This document shows positions 36,813 to 47,793 of a stretch of 64,000 nucleotides of DNA, in pieces (position 1 is the first letter of the stretch; the number at the start of each line of letters is the position of its first letter). Origin of the DNA: Miscanthus floridulus (taxonomy: Eukaryota; Streptophyta; Magnoliopsida; Poales; Poaceae). A program made the position numbers and the translations under genes. The stretch is taken from NCBI RefSeq assembly GCF_019320115.1, contig NC_089591.1, forward strand, positions 21,492,502 through 21,556,501, written 5' to 3'. The notes under the pieces were generated by a model. It worked only from the letters and a program-made list of their open reading frames with translations. It did no database searches and was not told the origin of the DNA.

Positions 36813-37219
36813 TTTGTACTTAAGGCAAACTAATCAATGAATAAAGTCTTCTATTTTTCTGTGATCATATCTTAGTGTACTTTCTACAATGTCTTGTGTA
36901 TACCACAATAGTTTATATGTTGGTTTTTTTCTCTATAGGCAATACATATCGTATCAACTTTACCTTCTTTGGGGGTAATTTTTGAGCTAAAGGTGATACC
37001 CTTCTAGTACCGGCTATTAGAGCCAATGACTGAACAAATCGACTGTCAAGTATTAATCCAAATGCTAGGATAATATTCCTTTACACATTTTCCATTGATC
37101 GCTTCTTGATAGGTTGCACCAGAACTCTTCATACCAAAGATCATTACAACCCATTCAAATAAGCCGATTGTGCTAGGGCACCCGAAAGTTGTCTTCCTTA
37201 GCCATTATATTCTGCATTA
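36813..37219. other. Junction between B's truncated RT and the opposite-strand genes
   Basis: Contains the possible poly(A) signal of the plus-strand gene and otherwise AT-rich sequence. No RT, RNase H or integrase motif on either strand. Confidence 0.6.
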
Positions 37220-37759
37220 TCACCCATAAAAACTAATAACCTTATGCCCAGCTACTTCATTTACCAACATATTGGCTATTGGCATCGAATAACCATCCAT
37301 GGGTGTAGCCTTGTACAGATCTCTGAAATCGATGCAAACTCTTGACTTCCCATTTTTCTTATACATAGGAACAACACTCGATATCCACTTTGCATATCGG
37401 CATGGTTGGATAAATTTCGCTCCTAGTAATCCTTTAGTCTCCTTTTTGACATCATCAAGAACATTTGGGTTAAATCTCCTTGGAGCTTGTTTAAACGGCC
37501 GATATCTAGGTCTGATTGGTAACCGATGTTCAACAATTGATTGATCTAGACTAGGCATCTCATAATATTTCCAAGCAAAACAATCTTTAAATTCCTTTAA
37601 TAAATCTATCAACTCTTGCTTATACACATGATCCAACTTAGCACTTACATACGTCGGCTTAGGCCTATCTCCAAAGCCAATATCTATTTCCTCTAATTCA
37701 TCGGCCGACATAAATCCATGTCCTAGTTTACCATCTGTACCATCTATTGGAATATCCAT
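37220..37759 (-). pseudogene. Element B RT, N-terminal part only
   Basis: An open 179-residue minus frame. It has the pre-RT linker 'KYYEMPSLDQSIVEHRLPI', then 'KWISSVVPMYKKNGKSRVCI' and DFRDLYKATP, ending at 'GHKVISFYG' where related elements continue FMDGNAGYNQ. The catalytic YxDD box, thumb, RNase H and integrase are all missing. The enzyme would be inactive. The sequence is a clean match to the Tat-type RT N-terminus. Confidence 0.85.
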
Positions 37760-37947
37760 TAAAATAAACTCTTAGAGCCGACTGCTTGGATCGGCTGTTG
37801 GCTTTCATCATTGATTTTAATGAAGCCACCTTAGCATAGCTTGCTAGAAAAACATTCGAAGTCTTCCAGTTGCCAATACATTGGATCAACTGTTGCTATA
37901 CTCATAGAATTAGCAGCGTGAACCAGCTCAACATCATCTCTATGCCA

Positions 37948-38290
37948 CTAAATCAAGCATTGATGCATACTCGATGGTACACAACAATTTACATGAATCC
38001 AATCATGACCAAGGAATAAACTGTATGAACCTTTTCCACCAATGACGAAGAATGTGGTGAGCAAAGTCTTACTTCCGATTGTTAATTTGACGTTTATTGC
38101 CCCCCTGGTCTTGGATGCATTACCCCCAAAATCCTTAAGCATCATGTCGGTCTCAATCAAATCTCCTAGTCCCTTGTCAAGCTTGCGAAAAGTAGTATAA
38201 GGCATAAGATTAACAGAAGCACCTCCATCCACCAACATTTTGCTCATCGGCTTCCCATCAACAAAACCTTTTACATATAAAGCTTTTAAG
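37948..38290 (-). pseudogene. Element B aspartic protease
   Basis: The minus frame 38247-37948 shows KMLVDGGASVNLMPYTTF (active-site D-G-G-A), 'IETDMMLKDFGGNAS' and 'YSLFLGHDWIHVNCCVPSSM' (usually LLGRDWIHAN). The surrounding frame continues to the RT with stops. It would cleave the Gag-Pol polyprotein. Confidence 0.82.
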
Positions 38291-38499
38291 TGTCGATGCT
38301 TGACTGGCTTATCGACTATAGCTTATTGTATAACTATCAACTTGGCAGCTATCTCCTCATACTCTGATTCATCAAAATCTGGATAGACTTCTTGGTCTGC
38401 TGGAGCTCTAAATTCTAACGGCAGTAGAAAAGTCATTTGAATATTAGCTGATGGTTGACCCCTATCGGCTATTTCTTTAGCACGCCACACTTAAGGTCT

Positions 38500-41086
38500 A
38501 CCAGATGCCTGAGCCTATTCTAGCTCTCTATTCCTTAGGTGTTGTACCCTTCTTTTCTAGTTTCTTATCAAACCTCTTGGACACCATTGCCCTTCCTACC
38601 AAACATATTCTTCCTCATCACCCTCTTCTTCATAATCGCCCAGTTTTGATTAACAACTCACTTCCCGAGCCAATTGTGAGCACTTCTGTTTTTAAGCGCC
38701 AATCCATATTATTATGATGATACTCATTTTGAGCACAGACAGACCAGCGGTTGGCTTGAGATTGCCTAAACTCCCAATATTATTCACTACACTCTAGGCA
38801 ATTATTTCTGGTAGGCAATTTCAAACCTTCATTCCAACAATGTCTAAAAAAGGACAATTTCAATGTGATTTAGCTTGTTTTCTTTCATACCTCTCATCTT
38901 CTTGTTGACGCTAGTATTCTTTCTCTTCTATCCAACACTGATAATCCTTTTCCTTCTATCATTGCCATTTATTCAACAAAATTCGAGATGTGACACGCGG
39001 CCTTATCGGCCCATTCCTTGACATCTCTCCCTACTCATATTGGCTCTTCTATTGGTCATGACACCTTTTCATCTCTCTATATTCATCAGTCCGATATTTG
39101 CATCTTTGGATCAACGGTTCTGGTTACTTTTGCCCTGGTTGATGTTAGGACTTTAGTCTTTCCTTTGAGCAACTTAACATCGACCATATTCTAATCTCTT
39201 GGGAAAAGGTTATCATCAACTTTCATCTTTCGAGGTGTATCAAATTTAAGCTTTCCTTGCTGAATAGCCCTCTGTATATGTTGCCGGAAAATTCTGCGGG
39301 AGTTAGTAGAATGAGAAGTAGCGTTATGAAACTTGGAGAACTTCTTATTCTTCAATTGATTAGGAGGTAACATAACATGATTGGCGAGCAATTTGATCTG
39401 TCCTCTCTCAAGCAAGAAATCAAAGAGCTTGTCTGATTTTATGACGTCGAAATCATTGCTCTCCTCAACTCCTTTTTCCCAAGGATTTGACACCATTACT
39501 ATCTTCATACCCCAATTCTAGTCAGCCACAGCAATCTCTTCTTCTTCTTCATCCTCATTGCCATCATTAACAAAATATGGATTATAAGCTTCAGCAATTG
39601 CAACATTCTTCTAGAATCGGGTATCTCTGTGTATATTCTGGAATTGGCTATTAAGTGCTGCCACCCATTGAGCCAACTAACCTAAATTGTCAAACTCTTG
39701 CCCAAGCAGCTTCCCTCTCCATGTTTGCAACATTCCTTGAATAGCCAAAGCAGCTAGCTGATCATCAGTTAGATTCAATGAAAAGCATAAATTCTTCATT
39801 TCTCGAAACCTCTGAAGAAACTTGGCACCCGATTCATTAGTTCTTTGCCTTATGGTAATCAAATCTATGATTTTCTTTTCTCCTATCCCAGTATAGAAAT
39901 ATGTATGAAACTTCTTCTCTAGGTTAGTCCAATTGGCAATGGAATTAACTAGGTAACAATGAAAACCATGTGAAAGCTGGTCCTGATAGGGATAGGGAGA
40001 ACAAACAAACTCGATGAGCTTCTTCAATGGATGCTTCACCCAACTATGTAACTATACTGACTAACATGTTTTATTGTTCTCATGCTATCTTGACCAGTGA
40101 ACTTAGCAAATTCTGGGAGCCTCTAATTTGTAGGAAGAGCAACCAAATCACACCACTCTGGATACTGATGTTTGTACAAAAAGGTCTGCCCTTTTGGTTT
40201 TAAACCAAATTGATTCTTCATCATTTCGGTTACTCTAAGCAATAACTCTTTAGCATTTGAATATGGATTTCTCTATAACTGCTGCCCCATCTACAAATTA
40301 AAATTTTGGGTACCTTGATACCTTGGATTTGGAATCATATGAAGGGTATTGTAATCTATTCTATAATGATGTCCTCGTGGAATATCTATCTATTGGGTCC
40401 TTTGCTGATTTGCTGCTTGACATCTCTGGTTGTAAATGTTAGGATCTGTATCTCTATGAATCCTTTGAACTGATGGCGCTATTTTTTGAGCCAACGATGA
40501 TATTTGGCCTGATGTGCCAAAATTAACCATTTGATTCTAAACTTGCCCCATCTATTGTTGCACATACTGCAGTGATGATCTAGGATTATTTTGTATTTGA
40601 TTAGTAGTGGTACCTTGAACTTGCTCGGATGAGCTCTAAACTGCCTGGACATCATCATTACCAGTTAGTGTTGCTTCTTGATGGCTAGTACCTGGCTTGA
40701 TTAGTCCCCTAAGTCAACAGACATGGAATGTAGTAATAAGCTGGTCCAACCTGATCAATTGGACATCCATGAAACACCTCTTTCATGGTATTGTGGAATG
40801 TGTTCAAGAAAGTTGTATTATGGTTCAACATAGCATCATGAACAGATTTGTTTATAGGATCTATGAAGAAACACCTATCATCAGCTTCGTCTGTATCTAA
40901 CTGCCCATGCATCCAAACTCTTGGTAGTGGATATTTCTGAACAACTTTATTGTCATGTGTCTTGGTGTAGGACAACAAACACTTATTCTAAAATTCTTCT
41001 ATAGCTTTACTAATGACATGTTTATCCTCATCAGGTAGGTCTTCATAAGGCACCATAAGAATGTCCCTATAGTTGTGAGTTGCCAT
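38500..41086 (-). pseudogene. gag: Element B gag
   Basis: Starts MATHNYRDIL at 41086, only 37 bases after the 5' LTR. The N-terminal part is 40978-40709; the gag core is at about 40165-39677 ('WTNLEKKFHTYFYTGIGEKK' region, QRFREMKNLCFSLNLTDDQLAALAIQG). Downstream comes 'FDFLLERGQIKL...HVMLPPNQLKNKKFSKFHNA' and HIQRAIQQGKLKFDTPRKM (39508-39191). Near 38870-38780 a Cys-rich segment (CPFFRHCW, then CLEC) is the probable nucleic-acid-binding end. Stops and frameshifts throughout. Confidence 0.8.
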
Positions 41087-41123
41087 GATGATTGTGGTGT
41101 CCCACTAGGCATGCTAGAATGTG

Positions 41124-43082
41124 TGTCAGTGCGAAAAACATGGTAGCCATGCCAGGTGGACACACAACAAGCTAGAATGATCTAGAGATCTGCTTGGCTT
41201 CAACGCAGGACTAGTCGATCCTGTGAATTCCCAAGGGCGTACCAGTCAATTTGACCTGCAATTAACAAGGAGGAAAAGTTTATCAATAATTTAGGGTGGA
41301 ACATGCTGGTTTTGCCTAGATAGTTCTAAGTGTGCCGCTTCGAGAGCAGCCAGACGGGAAAATTGACTAAATAGCCGATACGAGAAGAAATCGACTGTTA
41401 AGGACTGTAACGCTTGTTGGGTCATGATTGATTTTATAGTAATGAATACAATGCACCTAGTTTTAATGATCCTTTCCCTTAAGCTATTAACATGTATGTG
41501 TCAAAGATACATCACTGGCTAAATTAGATTTGATCAATACATTGTGTAGAGCCAATGAATCCGGTGAAAAGGGATATGCCACGCAAACAATTGACTGTTT
41601 GATATAGATAGATCTACAAACTATATAGATCTAATCTATTACCGTTAATAGTGAGGTTCAACCGGATCGATGTAGCTATGATGATGATGATAATCTAGAA
41701 CCAGAAAATCCATAGAACTGACCATACTTCAATAGGTTCATGAAAGTGTGCCATGTCTGTGAAAGCATAGGCGAATCGGCTAAAATAGCCAATTCAAGTA
41801 GAAAAGGGATTACAGCATGTGAACAAGCAACTATTTAATATGGACAGATCTATAAACTCATCAAATCTAACCTATTATCCTCAATAGTGGGGTTCGACCA
41901 GATCGATGGTAGCCATGATAAAGATAACAGATCAAACCTTTAAAATAAACAAATCTATTCACATTTAACAGAATCATGAAGACATACTATAAGCGTTAAA
42001 GTATGGACAATCGGCAATTTAGTTGATGCAAGCATAGCAAACAACCAAGGTCACGTCTGGTCAAAAGCAAATCTACCAACTAGCATACTCTGATTTAAAG
42101 TGCTAACAATGGGGATCTACTAGATCATTACAGCCATAATAGCAAGCTATATACTAGATTCAACTAGCTAGTAAACCTTCTCAAGATCAGACATGCCTTA
42201 GCCACATACAATGCATGATCAAGATCGATGTAGAATGGCCGATAAAACATAATCCATCGTTTAAAGTAAGAACCATAGCAATGTGACAAAATAAATGATA
42301 GACTAAAAGGATGTGAGGCTGATCTAGATCAGTCTCGATCAGGCAGGTTGATATTGCTGAAACTAATGACAACAAGAACATCAGCAAGATTGGTAACTTA
42401 ATGAATCTACCCGAAGGATGCCACCCTTAGGTAGAGCCGATAACTTGACCTTAATCTAAGTCGAGCAGTGGAGGTTGGACTTAACCGATGTAGCCGTACT
42501 TCAACTAGATAAGGATCGATAACTAACTTATACTAGAGCTCGTAAGAGGTCGGCTGGACCGATGCAGCCTTACAAACAAAAGTACAAGCCATGACTGATA
42601 CTTACAGATAAGCCGGAGGTCTACCGGATCTATGTAGCCCTGCTTGTTGAAGAACTCACCAAGATCTACAGTACTCCTACTCCTAACGGTTGGCACAAAG
42701 CTAAAAAAAAGTAATTGGTATTGATTGATTGGATGCCTTTTACAATAGTCGGGGTCCAATATTTATACCTAGAACTTAAACATGAATCCTACTCAAACGC
42801 GACTTATTACAATCTTTGAAGTAAAAGAAAACATTCCTAATTTAAGATAACTTGGACCCTAATCCTTTCCTTTTTGTAGAGTCTGACATATTTTCCTCCC
42901 CCCGATGCCATCTTTACATAATCCATTGATGTTATCTGCTAACATCATCTATAAAATAGCTAATTTCCAATACTGCATCAAAATTGGCTGATATCGATTC
43001 ACATCTGATCGATCCCTTGATGATACAATCTTGGAAGCTTCGAGTTCCTACATTCTTCTCTTCCCAAATTTTGGTGTAAACA
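41124..43082 (-). repeat. Element B 5' LTR (right)
   Basis: Collinear with 30148-32079, slightly longer (1959 bp). On the minus strand it starts TGTTTACACC at 43082 and ends CACTGACA at 41124. GCAAT follows on the plus strand at 43083. I could not match the sequence after the LTR end to a common tRNA primer. Confidence 0.9.
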
Positions 43083-43211
43083 GCAATCACATGTGATAAT
43101 ATGTAAAGATTAGGATGAAATTCCATATGCTCATGCTCATAAATGGTTAGATGATGCTTGTGCTCATGAAATGCAAGTGCCAAATGCAATGCTAAACACT
43201 AGGGTGTTACA

Positions 43212-43221
43212 GCCCCTCCCC
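43212..43221 (-). other. Polypurine tract of C-right
   Basis: The minus strand reads GGGGAGGGGC directly before the LTR start TGTAACACCC at 43211. E has the matching AGGGGGAGGGGC at 59391-59402. Confidence 0.88.
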
Positions 43222-43254
43222 GTTATAGAAATCTCGTCCTGAGATTTGAAAGAC

Positions 43255-44600
43255 CTACCATTTTTTATAAAAGGTGGAATAAACCTCACATAAATAATCC
43301 TCCCATTCCCACATGGCATCTTGTTCACTGTGTTTATTCCACACCACCTTGTAGAACTTAATGACTTTGCTCTGGGTTACTATTTCCATTTCTTCCAGCA
43401 CTCGGATTAGTTTCTCTTCATAAGTCAAATCTGATTGGAGCTTAATATTGTTGGGTTCAATGGCTTCATCAGGTACGTGAAGGCATCTTTTTAACTGAGA
43501 AACATGGAAGACATTGAATATAGCTTGCATCTCTGGAGGTAACTAGAGCTTGTAAGCTACCCTTCCACTTCGCTCGATGATCTTGTATGGGCCTACATAT
43601 CTAGGTGCTAATTTCCTTTTCACACAAAACTGTTGCACCTTTTTCATGGGTGATACCTAATGTATACATAGTCACCTATCTCAAATTTGATAGGCCTTCT
43701 TCTCTTGTCAGCATAACTCTTTTGCCTAGACTGAGCGGCTTTCATATGTTGTTGGATAATACGCATTTGCTCTTTAGCTTCTATGACAAAATGAATGCCA
43801 TAGTATCTCCTCTCTCCAGGCTCAACCCAATTCAAAGGAGTTCTACATTTTCGATTGTACAAAGCCATCTTGATGCTCTCTTGATAACTGTTGTTGTAGG
43901 AAAACTCGGCTAAAGGTAGCCACTTTTCCCATGAACCCTTGGAAGAGATCACACATGCTCTCAACATATCTTCTAAGATTTGATTTACTTGCTCAGTCTA
44001 TCTAGAGGTCTGAGGGTGATATGCTCAGCTTTGAACCAGATTGGTACCTAACTACTTATGCAAGTGCTCCCAAAACCGATTAGTGAATTGAGAGCCTCTA
44101 TCTGATACAATGGTTCTTGGTACCCCATGTAGTTGCACTATATGCATGATATTCAATGCTGCAGTATTCATGTGGTCGGCAGCGAGTGCTAACCGGAATA
44201 AAATGCGCAGACTTTCTCCATCGGTCCACAATTACCCATATCGAATCAAAACCTTTCTGAGTAGTTGTGAGTCCAACAATAAAATCCATGCTAATCTCCT
44301 CCCACATCCATCCTGGAACAAATAAAGGTTGGAGCAATCCGGCAGGCTTCAAATGATCAGCTTTCACTCTTCTACAATTATCACACCTAGCGACATAGGC
44401 GGCAATCTCTTTCTTCATCTTGGTCCACCAAAAATAGGTTTTCAAATATTGATACATTTTGCTACTACCCAGATGGATGGACAACTTTGATGAACTGTAT
44501 TTGCTTCATCTAGGATTTGATTTCTAAGTTCACGGACTTTTGGTACCACTTGTCAGTTTTTGAACCATAGCACACCTCTTTCATTCAACTTGAAATGATT
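43255..44600 (-). pseudogene. C-right integrase with chromodomain
   Basis: The zinc-binding start is intact around 44430-44370 (ARCDNCRRVK). The core Asp appears in WEEISMDFIVGL near 44300. The C-terminal part follows at 43967-43644 (WEKWLPLAEFSYNNSYQESI region), then 'FNVFHVSQLKRCL' and a chromodomain 'RVLEEMEIVTQSKVIKFYKVV' region with the aromatic residues of the fold (43440-43270). The chromodomain marks a chromovirus, which targets chromatin marks. A frameshift near 44130 scrambles the second catalytic Asp region, so it is inactive. Confidence 0.85.
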
Positions 44601-44699
44601 GGTTTCCTATTCCTTCATCTTTCTCTTTATGTGAAACACACCTACATCTATCTTCTATAGTTCTATGATTTTGCTCTCAAGTGAACAACTGATAGTGAT

Positions 44700-45290
44700 G
44701 TTCTATAGCACAACAGGATGCAATAGATTAAATCCATCTTCCAACAAGGCTTCTAAGGCATTACAATGAGATTTCTGACTAAGTGCATCTACTATAACAT
44801 TGGCTTTTCCTAGATGATAGTGCACTTCCAAATTATAGTCCTTAATCAGCTCTAACCATCTACGCTGTCTCATGTTCAATTTAGGTTGAGTGAAGATGTA
44901 TTTGAGACTTTTGTGATCAGTGTATATGTGACATACATTCCTCAACAAATAATGTCTCCATATCTTCAATGCATGGACAACTATGGCAAGCTCTAAATCA
45001 GTGGGTAGGATAGTTGAATTCATGCCTTGTCAACTACCTAGAAGCATATGGAATAATTCGACCTTCTTGCTTAAGCACACACCCTAAACATGTACCTAAT
45101 GCATCACAAAACACATCAAAAGGCTTTTCAATGTTGGGTTGTGCTAGAACAGGAGCAGTGGTTAGCAAGGTTTTGTAGAGTGTGAAAAGCAGCCTCACAC
45201 TCTGGAGTCCTAATTAAACTTTTCATCCTTTTGAAGTAATCTGGTCATGGGCTTAGCTATTTTGGAAAAGTCAAGAATGAAACAACGATA
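44700..45290 (-). pseudogene. C-right RNase H
   Basis: The minus frame 45023-44703 gives '[19 protein letters not shown]', [20 protein letters not shown] and '[21 protein letters not shown]', covering the Glu, Asp and last Asp of Ty3/gypsy RNase H. The first part, from about 45290, is frameshifted. It degrades the RNA strand during reverse transcription. Confidence 0.82.
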
Positions 45291-45299
45291 ATAGCCCGC

Positions 45300-46110
45300 T
45301 AGCCCTAGAAAACTCCAAACTTCATGAATGAAAGTCAGGGCCTTCTAATCCACGACCTCTTCTACTTTAGATGGGTCTATAGAGATTCCGTCTTTAGATA
45401 ATATATGACCCAAGAAAGGTACTTTCTTCAGCCAGAATTCACACTTGCTAAACTTTGCATATAATTTATGCTCTCTCGAACTAGACAAGACAACTCTCAG
45501 ATGCTCTACATTATTTGCCTCATTCTCAGAGTAAATTAGGATATTATCGATAAACATGACCATGAACTTGTCAAGCTCGAGCATGAACACCGAATTCATC
45601 AAGTACATGAAATAGGTAGGAGCATTTAGTCAGTCCAAAAGACATGAACAAATACTCATACAAGCCGTACCTAGTTGAGAAAGTTGTCTTAGGTACATCT
45701 TCTAGCCTAATCTTGATATGGTGATAGCCTGACCTCAAGTCAATCTTAAAGAATACCTTTGCTCTTGGCAGTTGATCAAACAAAATATCAATATGAGGCA
45801 AAGGATACTTGTTCTTTATGGTTAAGCATTGAGCGGCCTATTGTCCACACACATCCATAACAATTTGTCATTCTTCTTAACAAATAAAGCTAGACAACCC
45901 CAGGGAGATGAACTAGGCCGAATGAGACCTTTGTCCAAAAGTTCATGTAGCTAAATTTTAAGTTCAACTAACTCATTAGGGTGGCATCCTATAGGGTCTT
46001 CTTGAGATAGGTGTTGTACCTGGCACTAACTCAATCTTAAATTCCACATTCCTATCTGGCGGTAAACTAGGCAACTCATCTAGAAATACATCTCAAAACT
46101 CAAAAACTAT
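45300..46110 (-). pseudogene. C-right reverse transcriptase
   Basis: Two overlapping minus frames (45801-45571 and 45608-45345) carry '[21 protein letters not shown]', [20 protein letters not shown], the catalytic FIDNILIYS (second Asp of FIDD changed to Asn) and [12 protein letters not shown]. The upstream fingers part (46110-45800) is frameshifted. E keeps FIDD at the same place. Confidence 0.85.
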
Positions 46111-46149
46111 AGGAATATCACAAAGAGTAGTGGTTTGGATGGCACAAGA

Positions 46150-46560
46150 CAAGTTTTGAAGATCAAAACTTCTGGGAAGTGGCACTAGGAAAGCACCATC
46201 CCCATTAGGTTCCCTCAACATCAAGTGGATGTGTCGATAAGAACTCCATACCCAATAATCTATTTCATGCCCAATATCACATATATGGCTAATCCTGATA
46301 GTACTATAAGATCCATAGTGTACTCCCGCTCTTGTATGGAGATGAGTACATCTCTAACTAATTGCTTTGTGGAAACAGTAGCCCTAGCTGAACTTATACT
46401 ATAACCACCCTTGTCTACAACCACTCTCTTCTGATCATGCTTAGATGCAAATGTCTGACTCATAAATGAATGCGAAGCTCCTAGAATGAAATAAAATAAT
46501 TGCGAGGTGCTTGTTTACAAGAAACATACCAGCTAGTCATGACTTCTCCCACAGAGATTT
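46150..46560 (-). pseudogene. C-right protease
   Basis: The minus frame 46463-46260 shows KGGYSISSARATVSTKQLVRD and 'YTMDLIVLSGLAIYVILGMK' (usually VILGMDWL). At the active site, near 46470, the translation reads LFHSR where LFDSGASHSF is expected, so the catalytic Asp and Gly are lost, with a frameshift beside it. Confidence 0.75.
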
Positions 46561-46599
46561 CCTCCATGACTATATAATGCACATACCCAGGACGTGCTT

Positions 46600-47658
46600 T
46601 AGGATTGTTTTGCTTTTGGGTGCCTTGATTCTGATTACTGCCCTATTTAGGATAGGGGCACTCTTTGGCCCAGTGGCCTATCTGATTGCAGTTGAAGCAT
46701 GGCTGGTTACTTCTTGGCCCTGCTGAGCTTCCTTGGCCTGTGTTACCCTTAGGCATGGCAATAGTGAAGGCTCTGTGAAATACCTGCTGAGGTCAGATAG
46801 ACTAGGTCTTCTTCTAGGGAGGCTGTAAACTTAGGTGTTGGGCGACGAAATTGTGGCCAAGCTACCACTAGAGCCCTAGAGTGAGAGGAACCTGAGGCAC
46901 CCGCTATAGCTACCCGCTTGCGACCTTTTGCAACCGCATGTAGGTTGTTCTGGTTCTCTTGAGTTAGGGCATCGCTGACGAACTCATTATATGTATCACA
47001 TCTAGAGTTGGCCATAGTTTTCATCAACTTGGTGCCAAGGCCTCTCTTGAAGCTTTCTATCTTATTCGCTTTTGTATCAACAAATTATGGGGCATATCAA
47101 GACAAGTTGTTGAATGCCTACATGTATTCAGTCAATGTTTTTGTCCCTTGGGTGAGCTTCATAAACTCAACAACCTTCATCTACATCAGCCTCGGGGTAT
47201 ATGATGCCCCCTAAAGGCTATCTTGAATTGCTCCTAGGTAACATTTTCTCCAGCAGGTAAGGTAGGCAAATAATGAGTCCACCTAGATACCTACAGGCCC
47301 CTGTAGTTGATGTGATGCATACTCGGCCTTCATCATTTTGGTGACCCTCAACAGAAGGAACTTCTGTTCAATAATGTTCAACCACTCATCAGCCTAGAGC
47401 AGTTCTTCTACCTCTTTAAAGATAGGAGGCTTAGTCTTCAGAAAGTCCTTGAATGTACTATATTGATTTGGCTCCAGCCCCTAATTTTACAGGTGGGCAC
47501 GAGCAGTATTCTACGCAATGAGGCGCAATGTTTCTTCCATTGCTTGCTGATTCCACAAGAATTGCGCGAAAAATTCATTCACGGAAGGGTGGCGGTGGTG
47601 GTAGGTCACCATCATTGCCACCTTGGCTAGTACCTGCCCCAGCATGAGTGCGAGTCAT
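46600..47658 (-). pseudogene. gag: C-right gag with intact zinc knuckle
   Basis: Starts MTRTHAGAG at 47658. It has the gag core 'MANSRCDTYNEFVSDALTQEN' and a CCHC zinc knuckle CFNCNQIGHWAKEC at 46699-46658. Stops are common. The sequence upstream of the start ends at 47793, where E begins, so the leader and accessory ORF of this copy are missing. Confidence 0.85.
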
Positions 47659-47793
47659 CTAGAAAATTGACAACAATAAGTGCTTATTGGCTCATTCATG
47701 AAATTGCAAAAGAATTGTGTAATCAAGCCAAACTAAATTTACTGGAGAGAATCTAAATTCATAAAATAAAACAGAGGCACAATAATTCATTCT

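Larger units (their letters stand above)
30148..43082 (-). mobile_element. Element B: Tat-like Ty3/gypsy element with truncated pol and two opposite-strand genes
   Basis: The LTRs are 30148-32079 and 41124-43082, with exact GCAAT target duplications in the shared chromovirus LTR. The element reads on the minus strand: gag (41086 down), protease, RT broken off near 37220, then two genes on the plus strand (35957-36812 and 32500-35527), then the polypurine tract and 3' LTR. RNase H and integrase are absent, so it is non-autonomous. LTR samples from 30361 and 31201 differed by about 3-7 per 60 bases from the other LTR by eye. Confidence 0.92.
15884..43211 (-). repeat. Shared LTR of C-left and C-right, split by elements D and B
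   Basis: On the minus strand the LTR starts TGTAACACCC at 43211, directly after the polypurine tract of C-right, and ends TTACA at 15884, directly before the primer-binding site of C-left. It therefore serves as 3' LTR of one body and 5' LTR of the other. LTR pieces are 43088-43211, 27608-30147 and 15884-18759. After removing D, B and the internal duplication, about 4.8 kb remains, agreeing with the 4885-bp LTR of E, to which it is collinear in inverse orientation. The piece 28550-29640 is GC-rich and non-coding; 27608-28550 is AT-rich LTR sequence. Confidence 0.85.
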
